Positions 8,410 to 15,587 of a stretch of 64,000 bases of DNA are shown here, piece by piece. Under the pieces are notes generated by a model. That model had not been told where the DNA came from. It saw only the letters and a list, made by a program, of their open reading frames with translations, and made no database searches. Within the stretch, counting starts at the first letter, position 1. The number at the start of each line of letters is the position of its first letter. The stretch comes from Streptomyces sp. A 4/2 (lineage in GTDB: Bacteria > Actinomycetota > Actinomycetes > Streptomycetales > Streptomycetaceae), in contig NZ_CALNVW010000021.1 of the NCBI RefSeq assembly GCF_940670765.1, forward strand, positions 1 to 64,000, written 5' to 3'. The position numbers and the translations under genes are program-made.

Positions 8410-9531
8410 TCATGTGAGCCGGCTGCCCAGCTCCGTCAGGGCTTGAGCGGTCGTCGAGAGTGGGTAGCGGGCGGCGTTCGCGTAGCCCGCCTGTCGGAGA
8501 GCGGGTAGTAGTCCCGGTGTGGTCCGCAGCCGGTTCAGGTCGCGGGCGAGTGCGGTGGACTGCGTGAAGTCGGTGGCCACTCCGGACCCTGCGAGGACCT
8601 CGGTGAGGCCGGGCACGGGCTGGTACAGAACAGGCAGGCCACAGGCTTGGGCCTCCAGCGCGACCAGGCCCATGGCCTCCAGGGTGGTGGATGGCAGGAC
8701 AAGTACGTCGTGCTCGGTGAAGGCTTTCCACAGCTGTGGACGGTGGAGCCAGCCGAGATAGCGGGCCCGCACACCGGCCCGCTGGAGCAGCGGGGTCAAG
8801 GCGCGGAACTGGGCTCTGGGGGCGGCGACGCTCAGCTCGACGCCCGGAATGGGCGCCAGGCCGATGATGAGGCGCTCGACGCCCTTCTCGGATGTCAGCC
8901 GTCCTGCGTACAGGACTCGCAGATGGCTGGTTGACGTGCGGGCGGGCCGGACCGGTGGATCAGTGAGCAGATGGTCGGGGATGCCCCACGGGATGTGGAC
9001 GACCTTGCGGCGGTCTGTTTGTGGGGCGAGCTTGAGCAGGTGATCGGCCATGGCGCCGGTGGAGACCACGATTGCGTCGGCGGCCCTCGCTGTCTCGCGC
9101 AGCACTTGGAGTTGGTCGCGGTGGGCTTCGGCAAACAGCAGGTCGGTGCCGTGGGCCATCGCGATCCTCGGGTGTGCCGGCAGGGCCCGGAGTAGCGCGG
9201 GGGTGGCGCCGAACGCCAGATGTTGCAGGTGCAGAACGCCGATCTGTGCCGGATCGATCGCGGTCACCAGGGCCTGGCGCAGGGCTGCGGCGTAGCGACT
9301 GAAGCCGGCACCTTCCAGACACTTCCCGGACACGGACAGCAGGTCGAGGCCCGATGGGAGGCGGGGCCTGGGGCCCGGGGGTGCCAGCATGAAGGCCCGT
9401 GCGGGAATGAGGGGCTCGTCGCCGGTATAGAGATCGAGGAAGAGTTCGACGCTGCCGCCGGGGCTACCCGCAGGAAGGTCGAGGCAGGTAGCAGCCAGCG
9501 GGCCCGCGGTCGAGCGAACGACGGACTTCAC
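8410..9531 (-). CDS. GT4-type glycosyltransferase
   Basis: The 373-aa GT-B protein has the donor-site half with LRVLYAGRLTSEKGVERLI and, later, VLVLPSTTLEAMGLVALEAQACGLPV, the typical GT4 EX7E-like region. Its acceptor half carries IAMAHGTDLLFAEAH. The GTG start at 9531 overlaps the stop of the upstream Dcd-fold gene (GTGA), so it is co-translated with the nucleotide-type genes. It probably transfers a sugar from an activated nucleotide donor to the pathway intermediate; donor and acceptor cannot be read from sequence. Confidence 0.8.
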   Translation of the reverse strand: MKSVVRSTAGPLAATCLDLPAGSPGGSVELFLDLYTGDEPLIPARAFMLAPPGPRPRLPSGLDLLSVSGKCLEGAGFSRYAAALRQALVTAIDPAQIGVLHLQHLAFGATPALLRALPAHPRIAMAHGTDLLFAEAHRDQLQVLRETARAADAIVVSTGAMADHLLKLAPQTDRRKVVHIPWGIPDHLLTDPPVRPARTSTSHLRVLYAGRLTSEKGVERLIIGLAPIPGVELSVAAPRAQFRALTPLLQRAGVRARYLGWLHRPQLWKAFTEHDVLVLPSTTLEAMGLVALEAQACGLPVLYQPVPGLTEVLAGSGVATDFTQSTALARDLNRLRTTPGLLPALRQAGYANAARYPLSTTAQALTELGSRLT

Positions 9532-10064
9532 AAAGCTCCTTGAGGGATCTCTTCGTACAGGCGGGAGATGTCGATGCCGTTCGTCGCCGCGTACTTGGCT
9601 CGTTGTTGCTGGTAACTGGACGGGCTGCCGACGGTGGTGAGGAAGACGAGCTTCCCGAAGGTCATCCCCGGGTAGACGCGGGCGGGCTTGGCGACACGGA
9701 TCTCCAAGGTCCAGCGGATCGCGTGGCCCTGGTGGCCGAGCGGAGCGGAGACGTGGACCCAGATGCCGAGGGCGCCGATGGTGCGGTCCCCGTTGAGTAG
9801 CTGTGCGTACGTTTCCGAGCCGGTCTTCTCCAAGGTGACGCCGAGGTAGAGCACTCCGGGCCGCAGGACCAAACCGGAGATGGGGATGGGGTGTTCGGTG
9901 AAGGCAGTGATGGCGGCGGCGTCCAGGTCGCCATCACAGATGCGGATCGTGTCGCCCAGCCGCCAGTCGTAGGCGTTGGGTGAGATCCGCTCGGGCTCAT
10001 AGGGGGAGATGGTGATCTCTCCCGTGCTGACGGCAGCGGCGATGGCTGAGCCCGTAAGAATCAC
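9528..10064 (-). CDS. Dcd/dUTPase-fold protein 1 (keeps catalytic Glu, lacks GRSS motif)
   Basis: The 178-aa protein starts VILTGSAIAAAVSTGEI and follows the dCTP deaminase fold throughout (ISPNAYDWRLG, LRPGVLYLGVTLE, VYPGMTFGKLVFL). Aligned without gaps to E. coli Dcd, the catalytic Glu138 is kept (WTLEI) and His121 is kept (VHVSA). The nucleotide-binding GRSSLAR block (Ser111, Arg115) has become GDRTIGA. The neighbouring paralog has the opposite pattern. GTG start overlaps the upstream stop and its own stop overlaps the glycosyltransferase start, so expression is coupled. It may act as one subunit of a hetero-oligomer or on a modified pyrimidine nucleotide. Dcd assignment by fold is strong; activity is open. 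Confidence 0.8.
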   Translation of the reverse strand: MILTGSAIAAAVSTGEITISPYEPERISPNAYDWRLGDTIRICDGDLDAAAITAFTEHPIPISGLVLRPGVLYLGVTLEKTGSETYAQLLNGDRTIGALGIWVHVSAPLGHQGHAIRWTLEIRVAKPARVYPGMTFGKLVFLTTVGSPSSYQQQRAKYAATNGIDISRLYEEIPQGAL

Positions 10065-10600
10065 GAGGCGACCGCCTGGATGGGCGCGGTGTCCTGCCAG
10101 TAGCGGGAGGACTGGGGGCCGGCGGCACCCTGGTACTTGCCGCGGTACAGGTCGACGTCGCCGGTGGAGACGAAGAACATGATCTGCCCGATCTTCATGC
10201 CCGCGTACACCCGTAGCGGGCGGATGGGCGAGAGCATCAAGGTCCACTGTCCGTGGAAGCCGATGTCGCCGATCGGTGCGGTGATCTCGACGAACAGGCC
10301 GAGGCGTCCGACCGAGGAGCGGCCGAAGAGCAGTGGGACGAAGATGTCCGAGCCGACCTCCTCCACGGTGTGGCCGAGGTACAGCTCGCCGGGCTGCAGG
10401 ACGTATCCGTCGTCGCCGATCAGGATCGAGCGCGTGGGATTGGTCTGGTGGGCGTCGATCACCTTGGCGGCATACGTCAGCAAGGTCGGACCGAGGCGGA
10501 CGTTGTAGCTGTTGGGGTTCGTCTGGTCCGGGGTGAAGGGAGTGATCCGTAAGCGTCCGTTGGCCACGGCGGCCTTGATCTCAGGTCCGGTGAGGATCAT
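10061..10600 (-). CDS. Dcd/dUTPase-fold protein 2 (keeps GRSS motif, lacks catalytic Glu)
   Basis: The 179-aa protein starts MILTGPEIKAAVANGRL and has TNPNSYNVRLG, LQPGELYLGHTVE, the full FGRSSVGRLGLFVEITA block (Ser111 and Arg115 equivalents kept) and VYAGMKIGQIMFF. At the position of E. coli Dcd Glu138 it has Met (WTLML), and His121 is Glu. It therefore has the phosphate-binding half but not the catalytic acid. Its ATG overlaps the upstream TAA by one base and its stop overlaps the next gene. It probably pairs with protein 1, since trimeric Dcd/dUTPase active sites are built between subunits; this is inference from the family. Confidence 0.82.
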   Translation of the reverse strand: MILTGPEIKAAVANGRLRITPFTPDQTNPNSYNVRLGPTLLTYAAKVIDAHQTNPTRSILIGDDGYVLQPGELYLGHTVEEVGSDIFVPLLFGRSSVGRLGLFVEITAPIGDIGFHGQWTLMLSPIRPLRVYAGMKIGQIMFFVSTGDVDLYRGKYQGAAGPQSSRYWQDTAPIQAVAS

Positions 10601-11832
10601 TACTGGCCTCCTTCTTGGGAGTCGGCGGAGCTGGGGAGCGAGGTGGTCAGGACATGGCTTACGGCTTGGCGAAGGCGTATGCCTGCTTGATGAGTTCGCC
10701 CGCCGAGGTAGCTGTCGGCGAGGTAGTCGGTGGTCAGCACGGTTCGGATCGCCGGGGGAAGCGGGGCGGGGGCGACAATCAGGGGGCCGACGAGTTCGGT
10801 GAGGTGGTCGAGCAGCTTGCCGTGGCCCTGGACGTGCTGCTCGGGGAGGAAGGCATGCACGAGCTGATTACCGAAGGGCTCGATGGCCAGCAGGTCGCCG
10901 AGGGTCAGCGTGGCGCCGAGTGGCACCGTACGCAGGGCGGTCTCGTTGAGGATGACCGCGTCAGCGCCGAGGCCGGAGTGCAATCGGCCGGCGATCTCTT
11001 CGAGCAGTCTGCGGCGATCCAAGGGCCCATCGCGGAGGCGCTCGTCCACAGCGCCGATGGGGCTTCTCAGCCGCAGTCCGACGGCTGAGATCTTCTCCAT
11101 CAGCGAGGTGAGTTCGTGAGGGACGGAACGAGCGTCGGGAAAGGACCCGATGCGGGCGCCCCAGCCGCTGCCGACGGGCTCGGCGGTGGCGTATCCGACA
11201 CCGAGTTCGCGGCCCTTGACCACGAGGGTGTCGCCGACATGCGCGGGGCCGAAGCTGTCGCTGTGGCAGTGCCCGGCGAAGATGACATCGGCGCGCGGGC
11301 AGGCTGCGGCCAGCTTCAGGTCCTCATCGAAGCCGGAGTGGGACAGCACCATCCACGAGTCAGCACTGTGGTGGTTCTCCTGCATCACTTCGTGCAGCGC
11401 CTGTGCCGGGTTGCTGATGCGGTGGCCGGCGCGCTGGTCGGCAGAAATGGCGTTGAACGCCTGCGGGCCCATCACCGCAGTGACAGCGACCCGCCGTCCG
11501 CCGACCTGCTGGATGCGTACGCGGTCGAAGAGCGGCGTGCCGCTGTCATCGGTCGTGTTCGCGCACACCGTCATCCGGTGCAGCTGTGGCTCGAAGTAGT
11601 GCGGCCACCCGTGGTTTCCGGGCGCGAGCAGGTCGTACAGGGTGGTGAGGACTTCGCGCTCGATGCGTCCCTCGCCGAGGTGGTAGTAGCCGCTCCCCTC
11701 GAAGAAGTCTCCGCAGTCCACGATCAGGCTGTCGGGCCTCGCAGCGTGGAGGTGGGCGAGCATCGGAGCGGCCGAGTCGAAGGCGGAGTGGACGTCGGTC
11801 GTCGCGATGATCTGCCGCAGTTCCCGATTCAC
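10600..11832 (-). CDS. 5'-nucleotidase / UDP-sugar hydrolase-like metallophosphoesterase
   Basis: The 410-aa protein begins with the metallophosphoesterase domain: TTDVHSAF (D-x-H), IVDCGDFFEG (GD), APGNHGWP (GNH), LSHSG and FAGHCHSD (GHxH). A 5'-nucleotidase C-terminal domain follows: DAVILNETALRTV and TLGDLLAIEPFGNQLVHAFL. No signal peptide is visible, unlike secreted members, so it probably dephosphorylates an intracellular nucleotide or nucleotide-sugar intermediate. The GTG start at 11832 overlaps the stop of the MurA-like gene (GTGA), and its stop overlaps the next ATG. The position between an enolpyruvyltransferase and Dcd-fold genes supports a nucleotide-pathway role. Confidence 0.82.
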   Translation of the reverse strand: MNRELRQIIATTDVHSAFDSAAPMLAHLHAARPDSLIVDCGDFFEGSGYYHLGEGRIEREVLTTLYDLLAPGNHGWPHYFEPQLHRMTVCANTTDDSGTPLFDRVRIQQVGGRRVAVTAVMGPQAFNAISADQRAGHRISNPAQALHEVMQENHHSADSWMVLSHSGFDEDLKLAAACPRADVIFAGHCHSDSFGPAHVGDTLVVKGRELGVGYATAEPVGSGWGARIGSFPDARSVPHELTSLMEKISAVGLRLRSPIGAVDERLRDGPLDRRRLLEEIAGRLHSGLGADAVILNETALRTVPLGATLTLGDLLAIEPFGNQLVHAFLPEQHVQGHGKLLDHLTELVGPLIVAPAPLPPAIRTVLTTDYLADSYLGGRTHQAGIRLRQAVSHVLTTSLPSSADSQEGGQ

Positions 11833-13148
11833 GGGATCACCTCGCAGATGTCGGCGCCGAGGGCGTGCAGCTTGACGGGCAGGTCGGCGTGGCCGCGCCG
11901 GAGCTGTTCGAGGCCGCCGAGGGTGGTCACTCCGAGAGCGGTGAGGCCGGCGATGAGCAGGGCGGAACCCGTGCGGATGTCGGTGGCCTCCACTCCGGCA
12001 CCGGTCAGCTGCTGCGGCCCGGCGAAGCGGCACTGTGTGGGCGACAGCTCGTCGATCGTGGCTCCGAGGCGGACGAGCTGGGGCAGCAGGTTGCGGTGGC
12101 GACCGGGGTTGATGTCGTCGGCGAACAGGTGGGTGCCGGGCAGGGTGAGGGCCAGGGCCAGCAGCGGGGGCTCGAAGTCCGCGTCCAGGCCGCCGGGGGA
12201 CAGGGAGGCAATGGCCCGTAGAGGTCGGCCGGTGGGCTGAGCGTCCCGGGCCTGCACGGTGAGGGTGCCGTCCTCGGCGTCGGCGGGAATACCGAGCCAG
12301 CGGAGCGCGGTGATCAGGGGGGTGATGTCGTCGCGGCGTACGCCGTGGATGTGTGCGTTGCCGCCTGTTACCGCGACTGCGCAGGCCAGAGTGCCCGCTT
12401 CGATCTTGTCGCCAGGCACCCGCCACGCGATCTCCTCGCCGGAGACGGATCGAGGCGGCTGAAGGGTGAGGACGGCCTCGCTGACCCGGCACTCCCACCC
12501 GGAAAGCCTCAACGCCTTTACGACACTGAGCACTTCGGGCGACAGATTCGGTTGGCCCAGTCGCAGCGGCCGTCCGGCGACGACCGTACGCAGGACAGCG
12601 GCGATGCTCGCTCCGCGGGACCGGAAGGGGAGCATGATCGACACCGTCCCGCGTCCGCCAGTGGCTGCTTCCACAAGGTAGCCGCGGTCATCGACGGTCG
12701 AGCGGTCACCGAACCGCTCGTACACCTTGAAGTGCTGCTCCATCCCACGATCTCCGATGGCGCAGCCGCCCGGCCACGGCAACCGGGCCCGCCCATAGGC
12801 GCCGAGAAGTGCCGGGACCAGGTAGTACGAAGCTCTGATCCGCGCAGCGACCTCGGGATCGGGATCCGGCCGCTGCTTGTCGCTCGGCAGGATCACCGTG
12901 GTGTGCGGATCGCTGACCGGGCGGGCCGCGTGCCAGCCGGACTGCTGGAGGAGGGTGAGCATCGTCCCGACATCCGTGTTGGCCGGGACGTTGCTCAGGT
13001 ACACCGGGCGGTGCATGGCTGCGGCGGCGGCCAGCAGGGGCAAGGCCGCGTTCTTCGACCCGTCTACGGTCACTGCCCCGGCGAGTGGAACGCTCGGGCG
13101 CACGGCGACCACTTCTGCGGCGACTGGGGGAATGCGTACGGCTGGCAA
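11829..13148 (-). CDS. MurA-like enolpyruvyltransferase (EPSP synthase fold)
   Basis: The 439-aa protein is in the UDP-GlcNAc 1-carboxyvinyltransferase family: VDGSKNAALPLLAAA (active-site Lys/Asn), RASYYLVPALLG, PWPGGCAIGDRGMEQHF (the MurA Cys115 equivalent kept) and ATDIRTGSALLIAGL. It diverges clearly from housekeeping MurA elsewhere, and the genes around it are not cell-wall genes. Nikkomycin and polyoxin pathways use a related enolpyruvyltransferase on a nucleotide, so a nucleoside-type substrate is a fair inference. The TTG start at 13148 has AGGAG 8 nt upstream. It follows the HATPase gene closely and overlaps the phosphoesterase start. Confidence 0.82.
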   Translation of the reverse strand: MPAVRIPPVAAEVVAVRPSVPLAGAVTVDGSKNAALPLLAAAAAMHRPVYLSNVPANTDVGTMLTLLQQSGWHAARPVSDPHTTVILPSDKQRPDPDPEVAARIRASYYLVPALLGAYGRARLPWPGGCAIGDRGMEQHFKVYERFGDRSTVDDRGYLVEAATGGRGTVSIMLPFRSRGASIAAVLRTVVAGRPLRLGQPNLSPEVLSVVKALRLSGWECRVSEAVLTLQPPRSVSGEEIAWRVPGDKIEAGTLACAVAVTGGNAHIHGVRRDDITPLITALRWLGIPADAEDGTLTVQARDAQPTGRPLRAIASLSPGGLDADFEPPLLALALTLPGTHLFADDINPGRHRNLLPQLVRLGATIDELSPTQCRFAGPQQLTGAGVEATDIRTGSALLIAGLTALGVTTLGGLEQLRRGHADLPVKLHALGADICEVIP

Positions 13149-13151
13149 CAG

Positions 13152-13586
13152 TCAGCTCCTCATCTGGGGCACGTGTGTTGTGACGGTTGGAAGCGGGGTG
13201 CTGAGATCGAGTTCGGCCCAGCAGCGCTTACCGGAAGGCAGCGGGTCGAATCCGTGGCGGTCGGCGAGTGCGGCTACGAGGAACAGGCCGCGTCCGTCCT
13301 CCTCATCCGCATCCGGCAGGCCGACTTCCGGGATGTCGAAGCTGGTGTCGATCACGGCGATCCTCAGCGCCTCGTCGCTGAGGTAGGCGCCGGCTGTGAT
13401 CGGTCCTTTGTGTGCGTGCCGTACCGCGTTGGTGATCAGCTCCGAGGCCACCAACACAGCCGCCTCCAGGAGTGCAGGTCCAAGAGCGGCGCCCCAATCC
13501 CGTATCTCCTCGGCGATCTGCCGACGCGCCGACGCAGCGCCGGCAGGTGTGCCGGGGACGGGAATCCGGATGTGGTGCGCTTCCAT
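13152..13586 (-). CDS. HATPase-fold regulatory protein (anti-sigma/WhiJ-partner type)
   Basis: This 144-aa protein has an N-box VASELITNAVRHA near the middle and GRGLFLVAALADRHG as a degenerate G-box, typical of the stand-alone histidine-kinase-like ATPases of Streptomyces. The ATG at 13586 follows AGGAGG. It is the first gene of the leftward operon and is divergent from an XRE regulator gene, an arrangement seen in WhiJ-type pairs, where the ATPase-fold protein modulates the regulator. No kinase substrate can be inferred. Confidence 0.75.
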   Translation of the reverse strand: MEAHHIRIPVPGTPAGAASARRQIAEEIRDWGAALGPALLEAAVLVASELITNAVRHAHKGPITAGAYLSDEALRIAVIDTSFDIPEVGLPDADEEDGRGLFLVAALADRHGFDPLPSGKRCWAELDLSTPLPTVTTHVPQMRS

Positions 13587-13661
13587 GAGCGGCCTCCTGA
13601 TCAGTTCGGCCACTCCACGTAACCGCCGGACGGGCCTCTCGAACCAGGGCGTGTGCGGGTG

Positions 13662-13699
13662 CTGCATCGTCTATGCAGGAGCTGCATCACGGTGCACTG
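13662..13699. promoter_or_regulatory. Putative operator between the divergent HATPase and XRE genes
   Basis: The 166-bp divergent gap holds an inverted repeat CTGCAT-N5-ATGCAG (13662-13678), followed by another CTGCATC half-site at 13682-13688 and a TGCAC. This repeated half-site in the only shared promoter region is a likely binding site for the XRE regulator encoded to its right. Confidence 0.45.
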
Positions 13700-13752
13700 C
13701 CAGTCCCTTACGCTCGGTGGGGAAGGCAGGATCGGCGACGGCAGGAGGAGCC

Positions 13753-15033
13753 GTGGCACAGATGGCCGAAGAGCACAGCGAAGCGAGACGGATCGGTGAA
13801 GTGATCCGTCAGGCCCGCGTATTACAGCGGCGCTCGCAGAAGGACGTCGCCTCCGCCCTGGGCTATCACCAGTCCAAGGTGAGCCGCCTGGAAGGCGGCA
13901 GGGGCACGGACGACGTCCGCATCCTGCGCGAGGTCTCGCGCGTGCTGGCGATTCCGCCCCACCGCCTCGGCCTCGCCGCCGCCTCGGACATCAACCACCC
14001 CGAACCCGAGACAGAGGACATGCACCGCCGTACCGTTCTCGCCGCCGGCATCGCCGCGCTCGCGGCCCCGACCCTCCCCAGCACCGCCCATCAGGACCTG
14101 GTCCAGTCCCTGCTACCTGGAACAGCGCGTGTGACTGCCGAACTGGTGCCGGATCTCCAGAGCATGCGGGACCAAGTTGCAGGTGTACGACGTCTCTTCT
14201 GCACCTGCGATTACACAAAGCTGGAAGGCACACTGCCCGTCCTGATCGGGCAGTTACGGCAGGCCATCAGCGACAGTCCCGGATCGAGCGACATGTCCGG
14301 GCTCCTCGCCACGGCGTATCAGACCTCGGCGAGCCTGCTGCTCAAGCAGAGCGACCAGGGCAATGCCTGGCTCGCGGTCGGACGCGCCATGTCCGAGGCC
14401 GAACGCTCCGGCGATCCCGTCGTCCTCGCCTCCAGCGTCCGCGTTCACGCCCACGCCCTGGCACGCGACAGCCACACCTCTCAGGCCGTCGCCCTCGTCC
14501 GGCACGCCGCAGACCAGCTCACGGGCTCGTACGACCAGCGCTCCCCGAAGTACCTCGCGGCGCTTGGACTGCTGCTTCTGCGCGGGGTCACCGCCGCCAG
14601 CAGTGGCGGCGACCGCTCCGCCACCCGCGACTTCCTCACCGAGGCGAAGGAAGTCGCCCGCTACGTGACACTCGACAGTCCCGACGCCTGGGCCAACTTC
14701 AGCCCGACCAACGTCGCCCTGCACGGACTCAGCGCGGCGGTCGCCTTCGGCGACGCGGGCGTCGCCCTGGACACCGCCCGGCCTCTCATGCGCCGCCACA
14801 TCCCCGTCCCCGAGCGTCGTGCTGCCCTGTGGATCGAGGCCGGCCGCGCCTACAGCCAGCAGGGCCGCCTGGCGGACGGGTACCAGGCGCTTCGCATCGC
14901 GGAGAGCTGCGCGGCCCAGGACATCCGTCGCCCGGCCGTCCGTGAGCTGGTGGCCGACATGGCCGCCCGCGACCGTCGCCGTACGCTGCCGGAACTGCAC
15001 CGTTTCAGCCGTCAACTGGGAGTCCCCGCGTGA
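13753..15033 (+). CDS. XRE/Cro-type regulator with C-terminal TPR-like region
   Basis: The 426-aa protein has an N-terminal helix-turn-helix (IGEVIRQARVLQRRSQKDVASALGYHQSKVSRLEGGRG), then a short hydrophobic RRTVLAAGIAALAAP segment. A long helical repeat region follows that resembles TPR domains of Streptomyces XRE regulators. The GTG at 13753 has AGGAGGAG just before it and is preferred over an in-frame ATG at 13762. Its stop overlaps the flavoprotein start (GTGA). Divergent placement suggests it controls the leftward nucleotide-type operon, perhaps with the HATPase protein as partner. Confidence 0.82.
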   Translation: MAQMAEEHSEARRIGEVIRQARVLQRRSQKDVASALGYHQSKVSRLEGGRGTDDVRILREVSRVLAIPPHRLGLAAASDINHPEPETEDMHRRTVLAAGIAALAAPTLPSTAHQDLVQSLLPGTARVTAELVPDLQSMRDQVAGVRRLFCTCDYTKLEGTLPVLIGQLRQAISDSPGSSDMSGLLATAYQTSASLLLKQSDQGNAWLAVGRAMSEAERSGDPVVLASSVRVHAHALARDSHTSQAVALVRHAADQLTGSYDQRSPKYLAALGLLLLRGVTAASSGGDRSATRDFLTEAKEVARYVTLDSPDAWANFSPTNVALHGLSAAVAFGDAGVALDTARPLMRRHIPVPERRAALWIEAGRAYSQQGRLADGYQALRIAESCAAQDIRRPAVRELVADMAARDRRRTLPELHRFSRQLGVPA

Positions 15034-15587
15034 GTGATCAGCCGGACCGGCAGACCAAGAAGCCCTTCCTCTACGTCGTCGTATGCGCCTCCGGCATCGC
15101 CGGCGACGTCGGCATCCTGATCACCGCGGCCCAGGAGGCAAACTGGAATGTGGGTGTCGTCGCCACCCCTCAGGGCCTCGGTTTCATAGACGCCGAGGCG
15201 GTCGAGGCACAGACCGGCTACCCGATCCGCTCGGCCTGGCGCTCGCCCGGCGACCCACGGCCGCTGCCGCCCGCCGACGCCATCGCGGTGGCCCCGGCCA
15301 CCTTCAACACGATCAACAAATGGGCTGCCGGGATCTCGGACACCCTGGCGCTGGGCATCCTGTGCGAGGCGTACGGCTTCGGCATCCCTACTGCCGTCCT
15401 GCCCTACCTGAACTCGGCTATGGCCGCCCATCCTGCATACAGCCAGAGCCTGGAGCGGCTGCGCGAGATGGGCGTCCTGATCGGTTCGTACGAACCTCAC
15501 AAGCCGAAGGCCGGCGGTGGCGCGGACCAGTACCGCTGGGAAGAGGCGCTGGAGCTGCTTACTCCCAAGCTGTCCGCACCGGCCTGA
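15030..15587 (+). CDS. HFCD-family flavoprotein (PPC-decarboxylase-like)
   Basis: The 185-aa protein has the FMN-binding Cys-decarboxylase layout: VVVCASGIAGDVGILI at the N-terminus, VAPATFNTINKWAAGISDTLAL (the APAT/N-x-x-x-K-x-x-x-G-I-S-D block) and PYLNSAMAAHPAYSQSL. The family includes phosphopantothenoylcysteine decarboxylase and peptidyl-cysteine decarboxylases such as EpiD. It is translated with the XRE gene (4-nt overlap). Its stop codon directly abuts the convergent stop of the relaxase gene. It may decarboxylate a thiol-containing intermediate or reduce a pathway product; substrate unknown. Confidence 0.8.
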   Translation: MSDQPDRQTKKPFLYVVVCASGIAGDVGILITAAQEANWNVGVVATPQGLGFIDAEAVEAQTGYPIRSAWRSPGDPRPLPPADAIAVAPATFNTINKWAAGISDTLALGILCEAYGFGIPTAVLPYLNSAMAAHPAYSQSLERLREMGVLIGSYEPHKPKAGGGADQYRWEEALELLTPKLSAPA

